Assembly: GCA_016719385.1 (NCBI GenBank)
Contig: JADJZA010000001.1
Location: 1,178,001 to 1,242,000 of the forward strand
DNA: 64,000 bases
Source: Candidatus Microthrix subdominans
GTDB taxonomy: Bacteria; Actinomycetota; Acidimicrobiia; Acidimicrobiales; Microtrichaceae
Direction: 5' to 3'
The translations under genes were made by a program, and so were the position numbers. The notes beneath the pieces are model-generated. The model was given only the letters and a program-made list of their open reading frames with translations, was not told where the DNA came from and made no database searches. Within the stretch, counting starts at the first letter, position 1. Every line of letters begins with the position of its first letter. Positions 1 through 6,890 of the stretch are shown piece after piece.

Positions 1-264
1 ATGGCCGGCCTGCTGATTGCGAATGCGATCCTGCGGCGATCTGCCGTCGCGGTGCTGCCTGCGGCTGCGTTTGTCTTGGCGATCGACCGCTCCCAGATCC
101 GCGTCGAGGAGGATGCCTTGGCTGCGGAGTTCGGGGATGAGTTCGAGCGCTACTGCAGGTCGGTGCCCCGCTGGTTGGACCGACGCTCGGTTACGTGGTC
201 GACCCCATCGACGAACACCTCCCGACGACCTGTCCAGTACGTCCAGTCGGGTCGGACGACGTGA
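1..264 (+). CDS. C-terminal part of an isoprenylcysteine carboxyl methyltransferase-like membrane protein (5' partial)
   Basis: The frame is open from the first base, so the true start most likely lies outside the window. The visible part has a hydrophobic stretch (residues about 15-27) followed by RVEEDALAAEFGDEFERYC and VPRWL. That is the typical end of ICMT/PEMT-type methyltransferases, where the R-x-E-E-x-L-x-x-x-F-G-x-x-Y/F segment helps form the S-adenosylmethionine site. These are integral membrane enzymes that methylate prenylcysteine or lipid substrates; the substrate here cannot be told. About 28 residues beyond PRWL are Ser/Thr/Arg-rich and atypical, so the last part may be a poorly conserved tail. 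The following gene (ffh) starts about 160 bp downstream and is functionally unrelated. Confidence 0.6.
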   Translation: MAGLLIANAILRRSAVAVLPAAAFVLAIDRSQIRVEEDALAAEFGDEFERYCRSVPRWLDRRSVTWSTPSTNTSRRPVQYVQSGRTT

Positions 265-407
265 TCCTCTCTCTCGAGTTGAAGCTTCCAGGTCTTGTGT
301 TCGGAGCGTCACTTCGCCCACCCCACGCCCCGATTTCGGACGCTGCGGCACCACCTGCATTCCCACAACCGTCATGCCGCCGTGGCTCGTCACCGTCGCA
401 CCCCCAT

Positions 408-413
408 TAGGAT
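408..413 (+). promoter_or_regulatory. -10-like element TAGGAT of a probable leaderless ffh promoter
   Basis: TAGGAT fits the actinobacterial TANNNT -10 consensus and lies 9 nt before the ffh ATG. No Shine-Dalgarno-like purine run precedes that ATG (the bases are a C run). Transcription would start at or within a few bases of the start codon. No convincing -35 was seen. Confidence 0.4.
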
Positions 414-422
414 CGTCCCCCC

Positions 423-1919
423 ATGTTCGAATCACTGACCGACCGTTTTGAAGGCATCTTCACCAAGCTGCGCGGCAAGGGGAAGCTCTCCGAGGCCGAC
501 GTCGACGAGGTGCTGCGAGAAATCCGCCTGGCGCTGCTGGAAGCCGACGTCAACCTGTCCGTCGTCAAGACGTTGCAGGGCCGCATCCGCGAGCGGGCGG
601 TGGGCGAGGAGCTGTCCGGGGCGCTCAACCCCGCTCAGCAGGTCGTCAAGATCGTCAACGAGGAGCTGACCGCCACGCTCGGCGGTGAAGCGATCCGCAT
701 CAGCTTCGCCTCCAAGCCGCCGACCGTCGTGCTGATGGCCGGCCTTCAGGGCTCGGGCAAGACGACCAACTCGGCCAAGTTGGCCCGCTGGTTCAAGGCC
801 CAGGGTCGCAACCCGATGCTGGTCGGTGCCGACCTGCAGCGGCCCGCCGCCGTCGCCCAGCTGCGGACGCTGGCCGCCCAGGTGGACGTGCCGGTGTACT
901 CCGCCCCCGACGATGTGGTCGCCTCGGGCGTCGGCGACCCGGTCGCAGTCGCCGCCGGCGCGCTGGCCGAGGCCCGCCGCACCGGCCGCGACGTGATGAT
1001 CGTCGACACCGCCGGTCGGCTGGCCATCGACGCCGAGCTGATGGGCCAGGTTCGCCGGATTTCCGACGAGGTCAGCCCGGACTACACGTTCCTCGTCGTC
1101 GACGCCATGACCGGTCAGGATGCCGTCGGCGTCGCCGAGTCGTTCCACCAGACCCTCGAGCTGGACGGCGTCATCCTCACCAAGCTGGACGGCGACGCGC
1201 GCGGCGGCGCCGCCCTGTCGGTGAAGGAGGTGGTCGGCCGGCCGATCGCCTTTGCGTCGACCGGCGAAAAGCTCGACGACTTCGAGTTGTTCCACCCCGA
1301 CCGCCTGGCCGGACGCATCCTCGGCATGGGCGACATGCTCACCCTGATCGAGAAGGCCGAGGCGGTCTACGAGACCGAAGAGGCCGAGGTCGCCGCCGAG
1401 CGGATGATGGCCGGCACCTTCACGCTGGACGACTTCCTCGACCAGCTGGCGGCGATCAAGAAGATGGGCCCGCTGCAAAACCTGGTCGGGATGATGCCCG
1501 GCATGCCCAAGGAGATCCGCGATGTCGAGCTGGAGGACTCGCACCTGGCCCGCGTCGAGGCGATCATCCACTCGATGAACCGGGCGGAGCGCAACGAACC
1601 CGACATCGTCGACGGGTCGCGCCGGGCCCGCATCGCCAAGGGGTCGGGAACCTCGCCCGGCGAGGTCAGCCAGCTGCTCAGCCAGTTCGGCGAGATGCGC
1701 AAGATGATGCAGTCGATGGGTGACGGGTTCTCCAAACAGAAGGCCCGCAAGATGAAGAAGAACAAGAAGAAGGTGCGCAAGAAGGGTGGTGGCCGCACGA
1801 CGCCCAAGGGTTCCAACGCTCCCAAGATCCCCGCAGGCGCGTTTCAGCTGCCCCAGCTCGACGAGCGCGGCAATCCGGTTGGCGGCGGACTGCCGGAGGG
1901 TTTCCCCGGGCTCGGCTGA
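423..1919 (+). CDS. ffh: Signal recognition particle GTPase Ffh (SRP54)
   Basis: Protein component of SRP: it binds 4.5S RNA and signal sequences of nascent membrane proteins and docks with FtsY at the membrane. The 498-residue protein has the full layout: helical N domain (about 1-90), G domain with P-loop GLQGSGKTT (about 107-115), DTAGRL and TKLDGDARGGAALS, then the methionine-rich M domain (about 330-440) with the finger-loop segment NLVGMMPGM and the RNA-binding GSGT region. A very Lys-rich stretch (KKNKKKVRKKGGG) and a Pro/Gly-rich end extend beyond the M domain. The start follows a -10-like TAGGAT without an RBS, suggesting a leaderless mRNA. It heads the rpsP-khpA-rimM-trmD group, a common bacterial arrangement, but about 190 bp separate it from rpsP. 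Confidence 0.97.
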   Translation: MFESLTDRFEGIFTKLRGKGKLSEADVDEVLREIRLALLEADVNLSVVKTLQGRIRERAVGEELSGALNPAQQVVKIVNEELTATLGGEAIRISFASKPPTVVLMAGLQGSGKTTNSAKLARWFKAQGRNPMLVGADLQRPAAVAQLRTLAAQVDVPVYSAPDDVVASGVGDPVAVAAGALAEARRTGRDVMIVDTAGRLAIDAELMGQVRRISDEVSPDYTFLVVDAMTGQDAVGVAESFHQTLELDGVILTKLDGDARGGAALSVKEVVGRPIAFASTGEKLDDFELFHPDRLAGRILGMGDMLTLIEKAEAVYETEEAEVAAERMMAGTFTLDDFLDQLAAIKKMGPLQNLVGMMPGMPKEIRDVELEDSHLARVEAIIHSMNRAERNEPDIVDGSRRARIAKGSGTSPGEVSQLLSQFGEMRKMMQSMGDGFSKQKARKMKKNKKKVRKKGGGRTTPKGSNAPKIPAGAFQLPQLDERGNPVGGGLPEGFPGLG

Positions 1920-2112
1920 GATCACCTCGGGCGTCCACCGCCCGTCGATCGCCGCTGAATTGGCCCCGGTCGGGAGGCTGAGTTGTTCCGGCATCGACCA
2001 GCGGCAAGAATGGACGGTCGCTCCGCGTCAACAACGGTGCCCCCGCAAGAACCGTGACACCGCAAGAACTGTTACACCCTTCTCAACAACGTCAACGTCA
2101 GGAAGTTCAACC

Positions 2113-2469
2113 GTGGCCGTACGCCTCCGCCTCACCCGGGTGGGCAAGAAGAAGCAGCCGACCTACCGCATCGTCGCTGCTGATCGACGCTCCCCCCGCG
2201 ATGGCCGATTCATCGAGATCATCGGCACCTACAACCCGCGGGCGGAGCCTTCGGCGATCAAGGTCGACAACACCGCCGCTCTCAAGTGGCTCAAGAACGG
2301 TGCCCAGCCCTCCGAGCGAGTGAAGAAGCTGCTCGAGTTGAGCGGCGCCTGGGCCGCCCACACCACCGGGGCCGACGCGCCCGAGATGTTTGAGGTGCCC
2401 GAACCGACCGCAGCGCCGGAGCCGACCTCCGAGCCGGTCAGCGCCGTGGCCGACGGGAGCGACGCGTGA
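2113..2469 (+). CDS. rpsP: 30S ribosomal protein bS16
   Basis: bS16 is a small assembly protein of the 30S body. The GTG start gives VAVRLRLTRVGKKKQPTYRIV, the conserved bS16 N-terminus, and GGAAG lies 7 bases upstream. The core RIVAADRRSPRDGRFIEIIGTYNP and the W-L-x-x-G-A-x-P motif (residues about 50-62) are intact. The 118-residue protein is longer than the roughly 80-90 residues of many homologues because of an acidic Pro/Glu/Ala-rich tail, common in actinobacteria. The open frame extends far upstream into ffh, but the homology boundary and RBS fix the start. The stop overlaps the next gene by 4 bp (GTGA), so translation is probably coupled with the KH protein. Confidence 0.97.
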   Translation: MAVRLRLTRVGKKKQPTYRIVAADRRSPRDGRFIEIIGTYNPRAEPSAIKVDNTAALKWLKNGAQPSERVKKLLELSGAWAAHTTGADAPEMFEVPEPTAAPEPTSEPVSAVADGSDA

Positions 2470-2714
2470 GCGACCTCACCCGCGCCTCCGAGGTGGCCGA
2501 ATACCTCGCCAAGTCGCTGGCCGACGAGCCCGACGCAGTGTCGGTTGCGGTCAACACCGATGGGGACACCCCACAGATCGACGTCACGGTCGCCCAAGGC
2601 GACCTCGGCCGGGTGATCGGCAAGCGCGGTCGCGTGGCCAACGCCTTCCGCACCGTCGTTCGCGCCGCCGCTCACCTGGATGATTCCCAGGTGGACGTGG
2701 AGTTCGACTCCTGA
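2466..2714 (+). CDS. khpA: KH-domain RNA-binding protein KhpA
   Basis: An 82-residue single type-II KH domain protein. The RNA-binding loop GRVIGKRGR (GxxG, about residues 52-60) is intact, followed by the amphipathic helix VANAFRTVVRAAAHL. In Gram-positive bacteria KhpA pairs with KhpB/EloR and influences cell elongation and RNA metabolism. Its position between rpsP and rimM is the standard one and supports a ribosome-associated or RNA-chaperone role. The GTG start overlaps the rpsP stop by 4 bp. Confidence 0.93.
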   Translation: MSDLTRASEVAEYLAKSLADEPDAVSVAVNTDGDTPQIDVTVAQGDLGRVIGKRGRVANAFRTVVRAAAHLDDSQVDVEFDS

Positions 2715-2755
2715 CCGACGCCGCAGCCCCCGCCCCAAGTGGGGACCGTCTGGAG

Positions 2756-3211
2756 GTGGGCCGCCTGCTCAAGCCGCACGGCTTGGCCGGCGAGATGGTC
2801 GTCCAGTTATTGAGCGACCGCACCGAGCGCGTGGCCAAGGGCTCGGTGCTGTACCACGAGGGTGGCGCGCTGACCGTGCGGTCGTCACGCCCGCACCAGG
2901 ACCGTTATCTGGTGCGCTTCGATGAGGTGTCCAGCCGCGAGCAGTGCGATGCCCTGCGCGGACGGACGCTGACTGCGCCGCCCCTCGACGACGCCGACGG
3001 CTACTGGGTGCACGAGCTGGTCGGGGCGACGGTCGTGACCGCTGACGGCGTCGAGCGAGGTGTGGTCGAATCGGTGCAGGCCAACCCGGCCAACGACCTG
3101 CTGGTGCTCGACGGCGGCGCCCTGGTTCCGGTGACGTTCATCGTCGACGGGCCCGCCGACGGTCGCGTCACCGTTGAGGTGCCCGATGGGCTCTTCGAGC
3201 TCTACGCCTGA
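2756..3211 (+). CDS. rimM: Ribosome maturation factor RimM
   Basis: RimM binds uS19 in the 30S head and promotes late maturation. The KPHGLAGEMVV motif near the N-terminus and the PRC-barrel half (YWVHELVGATVVTADG, then NDLLVLDGGALVPVTF) identify it. The GTG given here is the first ATG/GTG/TTG start in frame, but it cuts into the first beta strand (family form: hydrophobic-V-G-R-h-x-K-P-H-G). A CTG at 2750 would give MEVGRLLKPHG with GGGG about 6 bases upstream; CTG at 2711 would abut the khpA stop. A non-standard CTG start is therefore plausible. The 3' end overlaps the likely trmD start, consistent with one operon. Confidence 0.93.
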   Translation: MGRLLKPHGLAGEMVVQLLSDRTERVAKGSVLYHEGGALTVRSSRPHQDRYLVRFDEVSSREQCDALRGRTLTAPPLDDADGYWVHELVGATVVTADGVERGVVESVQANPANDLLVLDGGALVPVTFIVDGPADGRVTVEVPDGLFELYA

Positions 3212-4031
3212 CACCGGTATCGGGACCGGCACACGGCCGGCGACGTCCGACGCCGACCCGGCACTCGACCCGCTGGGCCTCGACGTGGCCGTGTTCACGA
3301 TCTTTCCGCAGCTCGTCGACAGCTTTGCCGCCGAGTCGTTACTCGGGCGCGCTCAGCGGCGGGGGCTGATACGCGTGGCCACCCACGACCTGCGCGACTA
3401 CACCGACGATGTTCATCGCAGCGTCGACGATGCTCCATTTGGCGGGGGAGCGGGCATGGTGATGACCCCCGAGCCGATCTTCGCGGCCGTCGAGGCGACG
3501 GCGCCCCCCCGGCCGCTGTTGATGCTCGGCCCGGCGGGCAGACCCTTCGATCAGTCGATGGCCGCCGAGCTGGCCGAGGGCGGCGGGTTCTCGCTGCTGT
3601 GCGGGCGTTACGAGGCGATCGACGCCCGGGTGCGCAACCACCTGGTCGATGGCGAGGTGTCGCTGGGCGACTTCGTGCTCGCCGGCGGCGAGGTGGCGGC
3701 GCTGGCGATCATCGAGGCGACCGCCCGGCTGGTGCCCGGCGTGATGGGCAATGCCACGTCGGCGTTGGAGGAGTCTCACTCCGACGGGCTGCTGGAGTAC
3801 CCCCACTACACCCGGCCGGCGGAGTTTCGCGGCTGGGAGGTGCCGGAGGTGTTGCGCTCCGGCGATCACGCCCGGGTCGCCCGCTGGCGCCGTGCGCAGT
3901 CTCTGGCCCGCACCCTGGCCGACCGCCCCGACCTGATCGACGCCAGAGGGGGTCTCACCGGCGCCGACCGGTCGTTGCTCGCCGAATTCGAGTTCGAGTT
4001 CGAGTTCGAGCCCGGTGACCCGGCCGAGTAG
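3186..4031 (+). CDS. trmD: tRNA (guanine-N1)-methyltransferase TrmD
   Basis: Makes m1G37 next to the anticodon of tRNAs reading CNN codons, preventing +1 frameshifting; SAM-dependent SPOUT enzyme acting as a dimer. FTIFPQLVDSF starts the conserved domain, DDAPFGGGAGMVM follows, and the trefoil-knot SAM site LLCGRYEAIDARV...GDFVLAGGE is complete. The ATG chosen overlaps rimM by 26 bp and gives a roughly 33-residue Ser/Thr/Asp-rich extension; a GTG at 3285 would give VAVFTIFPQ, close to the usual family start, and may be the real one. The C-terminus carries a Glu-Phe dipeptide repeat encoded by a hexanucleotide repeat. lepB and rplS, usually next in actinobacteria, do not follow. Confidence 0.95.
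   Translation: MGSSSSTPDTGIGTGTRPATSDADPALDPLGLDVAVFTIFPQLVDSFAAESLLGRAQRRGLIRVATHDLRDYTDDVHRSVDDAPFGGGAGMVMTPEPIFAAVEATAPPRPLLMLGPAGRPFDQSMAAELAEGGGFSLLCGRYEAIDARVRNHLVDGEVSLGDFVLAGGEVAALAIIEATARLVPGVMGNATSALEESHSDGLLEYPHYTRPAEFRGWEVPEVLRSGDHARVARWRRAQSLARTLADRPDLIDARGGLTGADRSLLAEFEFEFEFEPGDPAE
3984..4010 (+). repeat. GAGTTC hexanucleotide repeat inside trmD
   Basis: One GAATTC followed by three GAGTTC units and a final GAG, encoding alternating Glu-Phe near the TrmD C-terminus. Each unit adds two codons, so copy changes keep the frame and would only lengthen or shorten the tail. Confidence 0.9.
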
Positions 4032-4045
4032 GGGTCACTCGGCCG
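4021..4045. terminator. Inverted repeat at the trmD stop, between convergent genes
   Basis: CGGCCGAG and CTCGGCCG form a perfect 8-bp stem with a 9-nt loop that contains the trmD stop codon. It sits between trmD (+) and the PepSY gene (-) and could serve both strands. There is no clear T tract. Confidence 0.45.
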
Positions 4046-4062
4046 AGACTGCCTGGATCGGT

Positions 4063-4608
4063 CTACGAGCCGCGTTGCGGCCGAGGGCCTGGGCCTTCCT
4101 CGGTGCCGGTCACCTTGTAGTCCTTGTCCAGCGTGACGGTCAGGTGCTTGCCGTCGGCGTCGGTGACGTGGGCCTCGAAAGCGCCGGCTTCGGCGTCGGT
4201 CTCCATCCGCTCGATCGTCGCACCGGGCAGCTTGGCCTCGACGGCCGCGGTTACCTTCTCGGCCTGGTCACCGCTCAGCTCCTCCTCGGTCATCCCGTTA
4301 TCCGGGTGTGGCGGTCGTCCCGGGTGCCCACCCGGTCCGCTGCAGCCCTCCGGCCGGCTGCCAGCCTCGCCGGCCTGATGCCCGCCTGCCTCGCCAGCCT
4401 TGTCCTCGCCTGCCTTGTCGTCGCTGGTTTTGGTCTCGGAGGCCTTCGTCGAGGTCTCGCCGGGTTGGGCGGCCGTGGTCGTAGCGGTCGCAGCGGTGGT
4501 GTCCTGAGCTCCGGCGATGCCGGTCATCGTCCAGGCTCCGGCGGCGCCGGAGAGCACCAGCGCTCCGGCGGCGGCCACGCCGGCCAGTCGTTTTTGCAGC
4601 TTGTTCAT
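4063..4608 (-). CDS. Secreted PepSY-domain protein
   Basis: A 181-residue exported protein. MNKLQKRLAGVAAAGALVLS followed by GAAGAW and AGA is a signal peptide. A low-complexity Thr/Lys/Glu/Gly/Pro linker (about 35-105) leads to one PepSY domain: TEEELSGDQAEKVTAAVEAKLPGATIERMETDAEAGAFEAHV...DYKVTG. PepSY domains bind or inhibit peptidases or act as small envelope sensory modules; the partner is unknown. The start at 4608 is favoured because AGGAC lies upstream and the signal peptide begins there. A related gene with two PepSY domains lies 1.4 kb away on the same strand. A truncated DedA gene begins divergently 62 bp upstream. Confidence 0.8.
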   Translation of the reverse strand: MNKLQKRLAGVAAAGALVLSGAAGAWTMTGIAGAQDTTAATATTTAAQPGETSTKASETKTSDDKAGEDKAGEAGGHQAGEAGSRPEGCSGPGGHPGRPPHPDNGMTEEELSGDQAEKVTAAVEAKLPGATIERMETDAEAGAFEAHVTDADGKHLTVTLDKDYKVTGTEEGPGPRPQRGS

Positions 4609-4670
4609 GAGTTTTGTCCTCTCGTCGTGCCTCGCTCGTTGCGGGGCTGAACAGATCATCGGAGACCCAC

Positions 4671-5084
4671 ATGAGCGCCAGCCCCACCGCAGGCTGGGAG
4701 TTTCTGCAGAGCTCGCGGGCCCCGGGCGGCTGGGTCAGCGTGATGCGGGCCCTCATCCCCGGCGTGGCCGGCATGAGCGCCATGGGTTACCGGAACTTCC
4801 TGGTCTGGAATGTGCTCGGCGCCCTGACTTGGGCGCCCACCATGGTCATCGCCGGCTACCTGGCGGGAAACAGCTACCGGGTGATCGAGAAGTGGCTGGG
4901 GCGGGCGGGCATGCTGATCGCTGTGGCGGTCGTCGTCGGCCTCGTCGTCTGGCGATCGATCTCGAGCCGCCGGCAGCGTGGTGCGGGTGCCGACGAGACC
5001 CCGTCTCAGTCCATGATCGCCCGAGATCGCAGCAGCGGCCATGAACGCAACGGTCCTCCCCCGGCCACCGGAACGTCGCCATGA
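4671..5084 (+). pseudogene. DedA-family membrane protein fragment, N-terminal half missing
   Basis: Residues from about 27 onward (RALIPGVAGMSAMGYRNFL, then a hydrophobic segment around NVLGALTW and GYLAGNSY) match the second half of DedA/SNARE-associated proteins, which flip undecaprenyl phosphate or phospholipids across the membrane. The first half, with its acidic residues, first re-entrant region and GRRxG motif, is absent. It is replaced by about 26 unrelated residues (MSASPTAGWEFLQSS...). The 137-residue remainder could hold two membrane segments but would lack essential parts. GGAG lies upstream of the ATG, so it might still be translated. The intact DedA gene lies convergently just downstream. 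Best read as a remnant; a short functional membrane protein is less likely. Confidence 0.6.
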
Positions 5085-5121
5085 TGCACGCCGGGTGAGC
5101 GGCGACCGGTCGATGCTCCCC

Positions 5122-5766
5122 TCAGCGCTGAGGCTTCGGCTCGGCCACGCGTCGATCGTCGTGACGAACCCGCTCTCGGACAACGGCGATGACGGCGGGC
5201 AACACCGAGATGGCCACGATGGCCAGCAGACTGAGCTCGAGGTGATCGCGGACGATCGCCAGGTTGCCAAACCGATAGCCGAGGAATGTGACCCCGGCGC
5301 CCCACATCGTGGCGCCTACAACGTTGTAGCGAACGAACGACCGGTATCCCATGTCGCCGACGCCGGCCACCATGGGACACAGCGTTCGCACGATCGGCAC
5401 GAACCGAGCGAGGACGATGGCCTTCGGCCCGTGCCGGTCGAAGAAGCGAATGGTGCGGTCTCGGTGCTCGGCTTTGAGTAGCCGTCGATCGGGACGGTCG
5501 AACAAGGCCGGGCCTGCACGGCGGCCGAGCAGGTATCCGGTCTGGTCTCCGGCGATGGCGGCGACGACCACCACGATGAGCAGCACCCAGATGTTGGGGC
5601 GGAACGTCAGCTGCGGCAGTGCACCCGCCGCCGCTGCTCCGGCGGTGAACAGCAGCGAATCGCCGGGGAGAAAGAACCCGATGAGCAGCCCGGTCTCGGC
5701 GAAGATGATCGCAGCGATGCCGATCAGCCCGAAGGCGTCAACCAGGTGGCTGGGGGACAGGTTCAT
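5122..5766 (-). CDS. DedA-family membrane protein (intact)
   Basis: The 214-residue protein has the full DedA layout: ETGLLIGFFLPGDSLLFTAG (first re-entrant region with the conserved Glu and Pro-Gly-Asp), hydrophobic core, GDQTGYLLGRRAGPALF, FDRHGPKAIVLARFVPIVRTLCPMVAG with the conserved Arg residues, and YNVVGATMW before the last membrane span. Characterised members translocate undecaprenyl phosphate or phosphatidylethanolamine and affect envelope integrity and pH homeostasis. The ATG is preceded by GAGGACC. The frame is open further upstream, but that part is Arg-rich and non-homologous. A pair of 14-bp direct repeats lies 34-79 bp upstream. It converges on the DedA fragment. Confidence 0.9.
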   Translation of the reverse strand: MNLSPSHLVDAFGLIGIAAIIFAETGLLIGFFLPGDSLLFTAGAAAAGALPQLTFRPNIWVLLIVVVVAAIAGDQTGYLLGRRAGPALFDRPDRRLLKAEHRDRTIRFFDRHGPKAIVLARFVPIVRTLCPMVAGVGDMGYRSFVRYNVVGATMWGAGVTFLGYRFGNLAIVRDHLELSLLAIVAISVLPAVIAVVRERVRHDDRRVAEPKPQR

Positions 5767-5799
5767 GTCGTGTTGGTCCTCGTTCTTGGAAGCGGCGTC

Positions 5800-5845
5800 C
5801 CCGAGTTTGAGCAGCGCCAAAGTTCGGCGGTCCCGAGTTTGAGCA
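5800..5845. repeat. Two 14-bp direct repeats upstream of dedA
   Basis: CCCGAGTTTGAGCA occurs identically at 5800-5813 and 5832-5845, a 32-bp period (three helical turns), in the region expected to hold the dedA promoter. It could be a regulator site or a chance duplication. The rest of 5767-6016 shows only this pair and the hairpin at 5969-6001. Confidence 0.5.
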
Positions 5846-5968
5846 CTACGGCGTTGTAGTGGACATCGAGGGCGCTCCTGATCACCAGACACGCCGTCGT
5901 CGGTCCGACCTCGATCAGAAATGCTACCGGGATTCCGGCGCCGTCGTCGTGCGCCTTGCGGCCAAAGC

Positions 5969-6001
5969 AACGACCGACCGGGCGAGGCCCGGCCGGTCGT
6001 T
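5969..6001 (-). terminator. Hairpin downstream of the two-domain PepSY gene
   Basis: Arms 5969-5983 and 5987-6001 (AACGACCGACCGGGC against its near-perfect complement) pair over 15 bp with one mismatch and a 3-nt loop. It lies 16 bp beyond the stop of the minus-strand PepSY gene, the position of an intrinsic terminator. Read from the minus strand, no strong U tract follows. Confidence 0.65.
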
Positions 6002-6016
6002 CCTGCGCCGGGAGGC

Positions 6017-6772
6017 TCAGTCGGCCTGCTGGCTGAGCACCTTTCCGTTGGTGGCGTCGACGATCACGTCGGTTTCGGTGCCGTCCTTGGCGGTCACCTC
6101 AACCTCGTAGACCACCTTGCCGTCGACCTCGTCCAGGTCGGCTTCATCGACGGTGCCGGGCACTTTGTCGGTGGCGGCCTTCGACGCTGCCTTGGCGTCG
6201 ATTTTGGCGGCCTTCTCAAGCTTGGCCTGCTCGGCCTTGTCATCGGCGTCGTCGCCCTTGTCGTCGGACTTGTCGTCGGTCTCCTGGGCAAGGATCTTGC
6301 CGTTGCCGGCGTCGACGATCACGTCGGTTTCGGTGCCGTCCTTGGCGGTCACTTCAACCTCGTAGACCACGTTGCCGCCTTCCTCGTCAAGGTCGATCTC
6401 ATCGACGGTGCCGGGCACTTTGTCGGTGGCGGCCTTCGATGCTGCCTTGGCGTCGATCTTGGCAACCTTCTCCAGCTTGGCCTGCTCGGCCCTGTCAGCC
6501 TTGGCTTCATCGGCATCGCTGCCTTCTGGGCCTTCCTTGGTGACCGGGACGGTCACCGAGCTGGTGTAGTCGGGCTTCTCATCGGCCTCGTCGTGCTCCG
6601 TTGCCTTCGAATCCGTTGACTCGGTGTCGGTCTTGTTGCCCGGCGCTTCGATGGTGGTCGGGGGCTTCTCCTGAGTGGTGGCCGCCGACGCCAGGGTGAC
6701 GCCTCCGGCGGTGAGGCCCAGCCCGAAGAGGGACGAGTAGATCACTTTCTTGACCTTGCTGGTGGTTGCCAT
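6017..6772 (-). CDS. Secreted protein with two tandem PepSY domains
   Basis: A 251-residue exported protein: signal peptide (MATTSKVKKVIYSSLFGLG... to ASA), acidic Asp/Glu/Lys linker, then two nearly identical PepSY units of about 65 residues. Each carries KIDAKAASKAATDKVPGTV, VVYEVEVTAKDGTETDVIVDA and NGK. The DNA of the two units is also almost the same (roughly 6048-6238 and 6303-6498), so this is a recent internal duplication. PepSY modules are thought to inhibit secreted peptidases or act as envelope sensors. AAAGGAG stands 5 bp before the ATG. Between this gene and the upstream CDF gene is an 11-bp-period TTCAG repeat like those before the response regulators, suggesting two-component control (inference). 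Confidence 0.85.
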   Translation of the reverse strand: MATTSKVKKVIYSSLFGLGLTAGGVTLASAATTQEKPPTTIEAPGNKTDTESTDSKATEHDEADEKPDYTSSVTVPVTKEGPEGSDADEAKADRAEQAKLEKVAKIDAKAASKAATDKVPGTVDEIDLDEEGGNVVYEVEVTAKDGTETDVIVDAGNGKILAQETDDKSDDKGDDADDKAEQAKLEKAAKIDAKAASKAATDKVPGTVDEADLDEVDGKVVYEVEVTAKDGTETDVIVDATNGKVLSQQAD

Positions 6773-6869
6773 TGCGGCTCCTTTGTGGGTGTTGGAGGGT
6801 TCCGAGGACGCCACTCTGCACAGGGCCTCCTGTGGCCACGCTGAAGCGATGGCGGAATGCCACCAGGTC

Positions 6870-6885
6870 TTCAGCCCACCTTCAG
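6870..6885. promoter_or_regulatory. TTCAG-N6-TTCAG direct repeat upstream of the PepSY gene
   Basis: TTCAG at 6870 and 6881 (11-bp period), about 100 bp upstream of the start at 6772. Two half-sites one helical turn apart are the usual target of OmpR/PhoP-type regulators. A similar pair precedes the response regulator at 12666. The orientation relative to its gene is reversed compared with those sites. Confidence 0.4.
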
Positions 6886-6890
6886 GTTGT

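Noticed and set aside
432..1994. 520-codon open frame antisense to ffh
   Set aside because: Shadow frame with low-complexity Leu/Gly/Asp/His composition; ffh is unambiguous.
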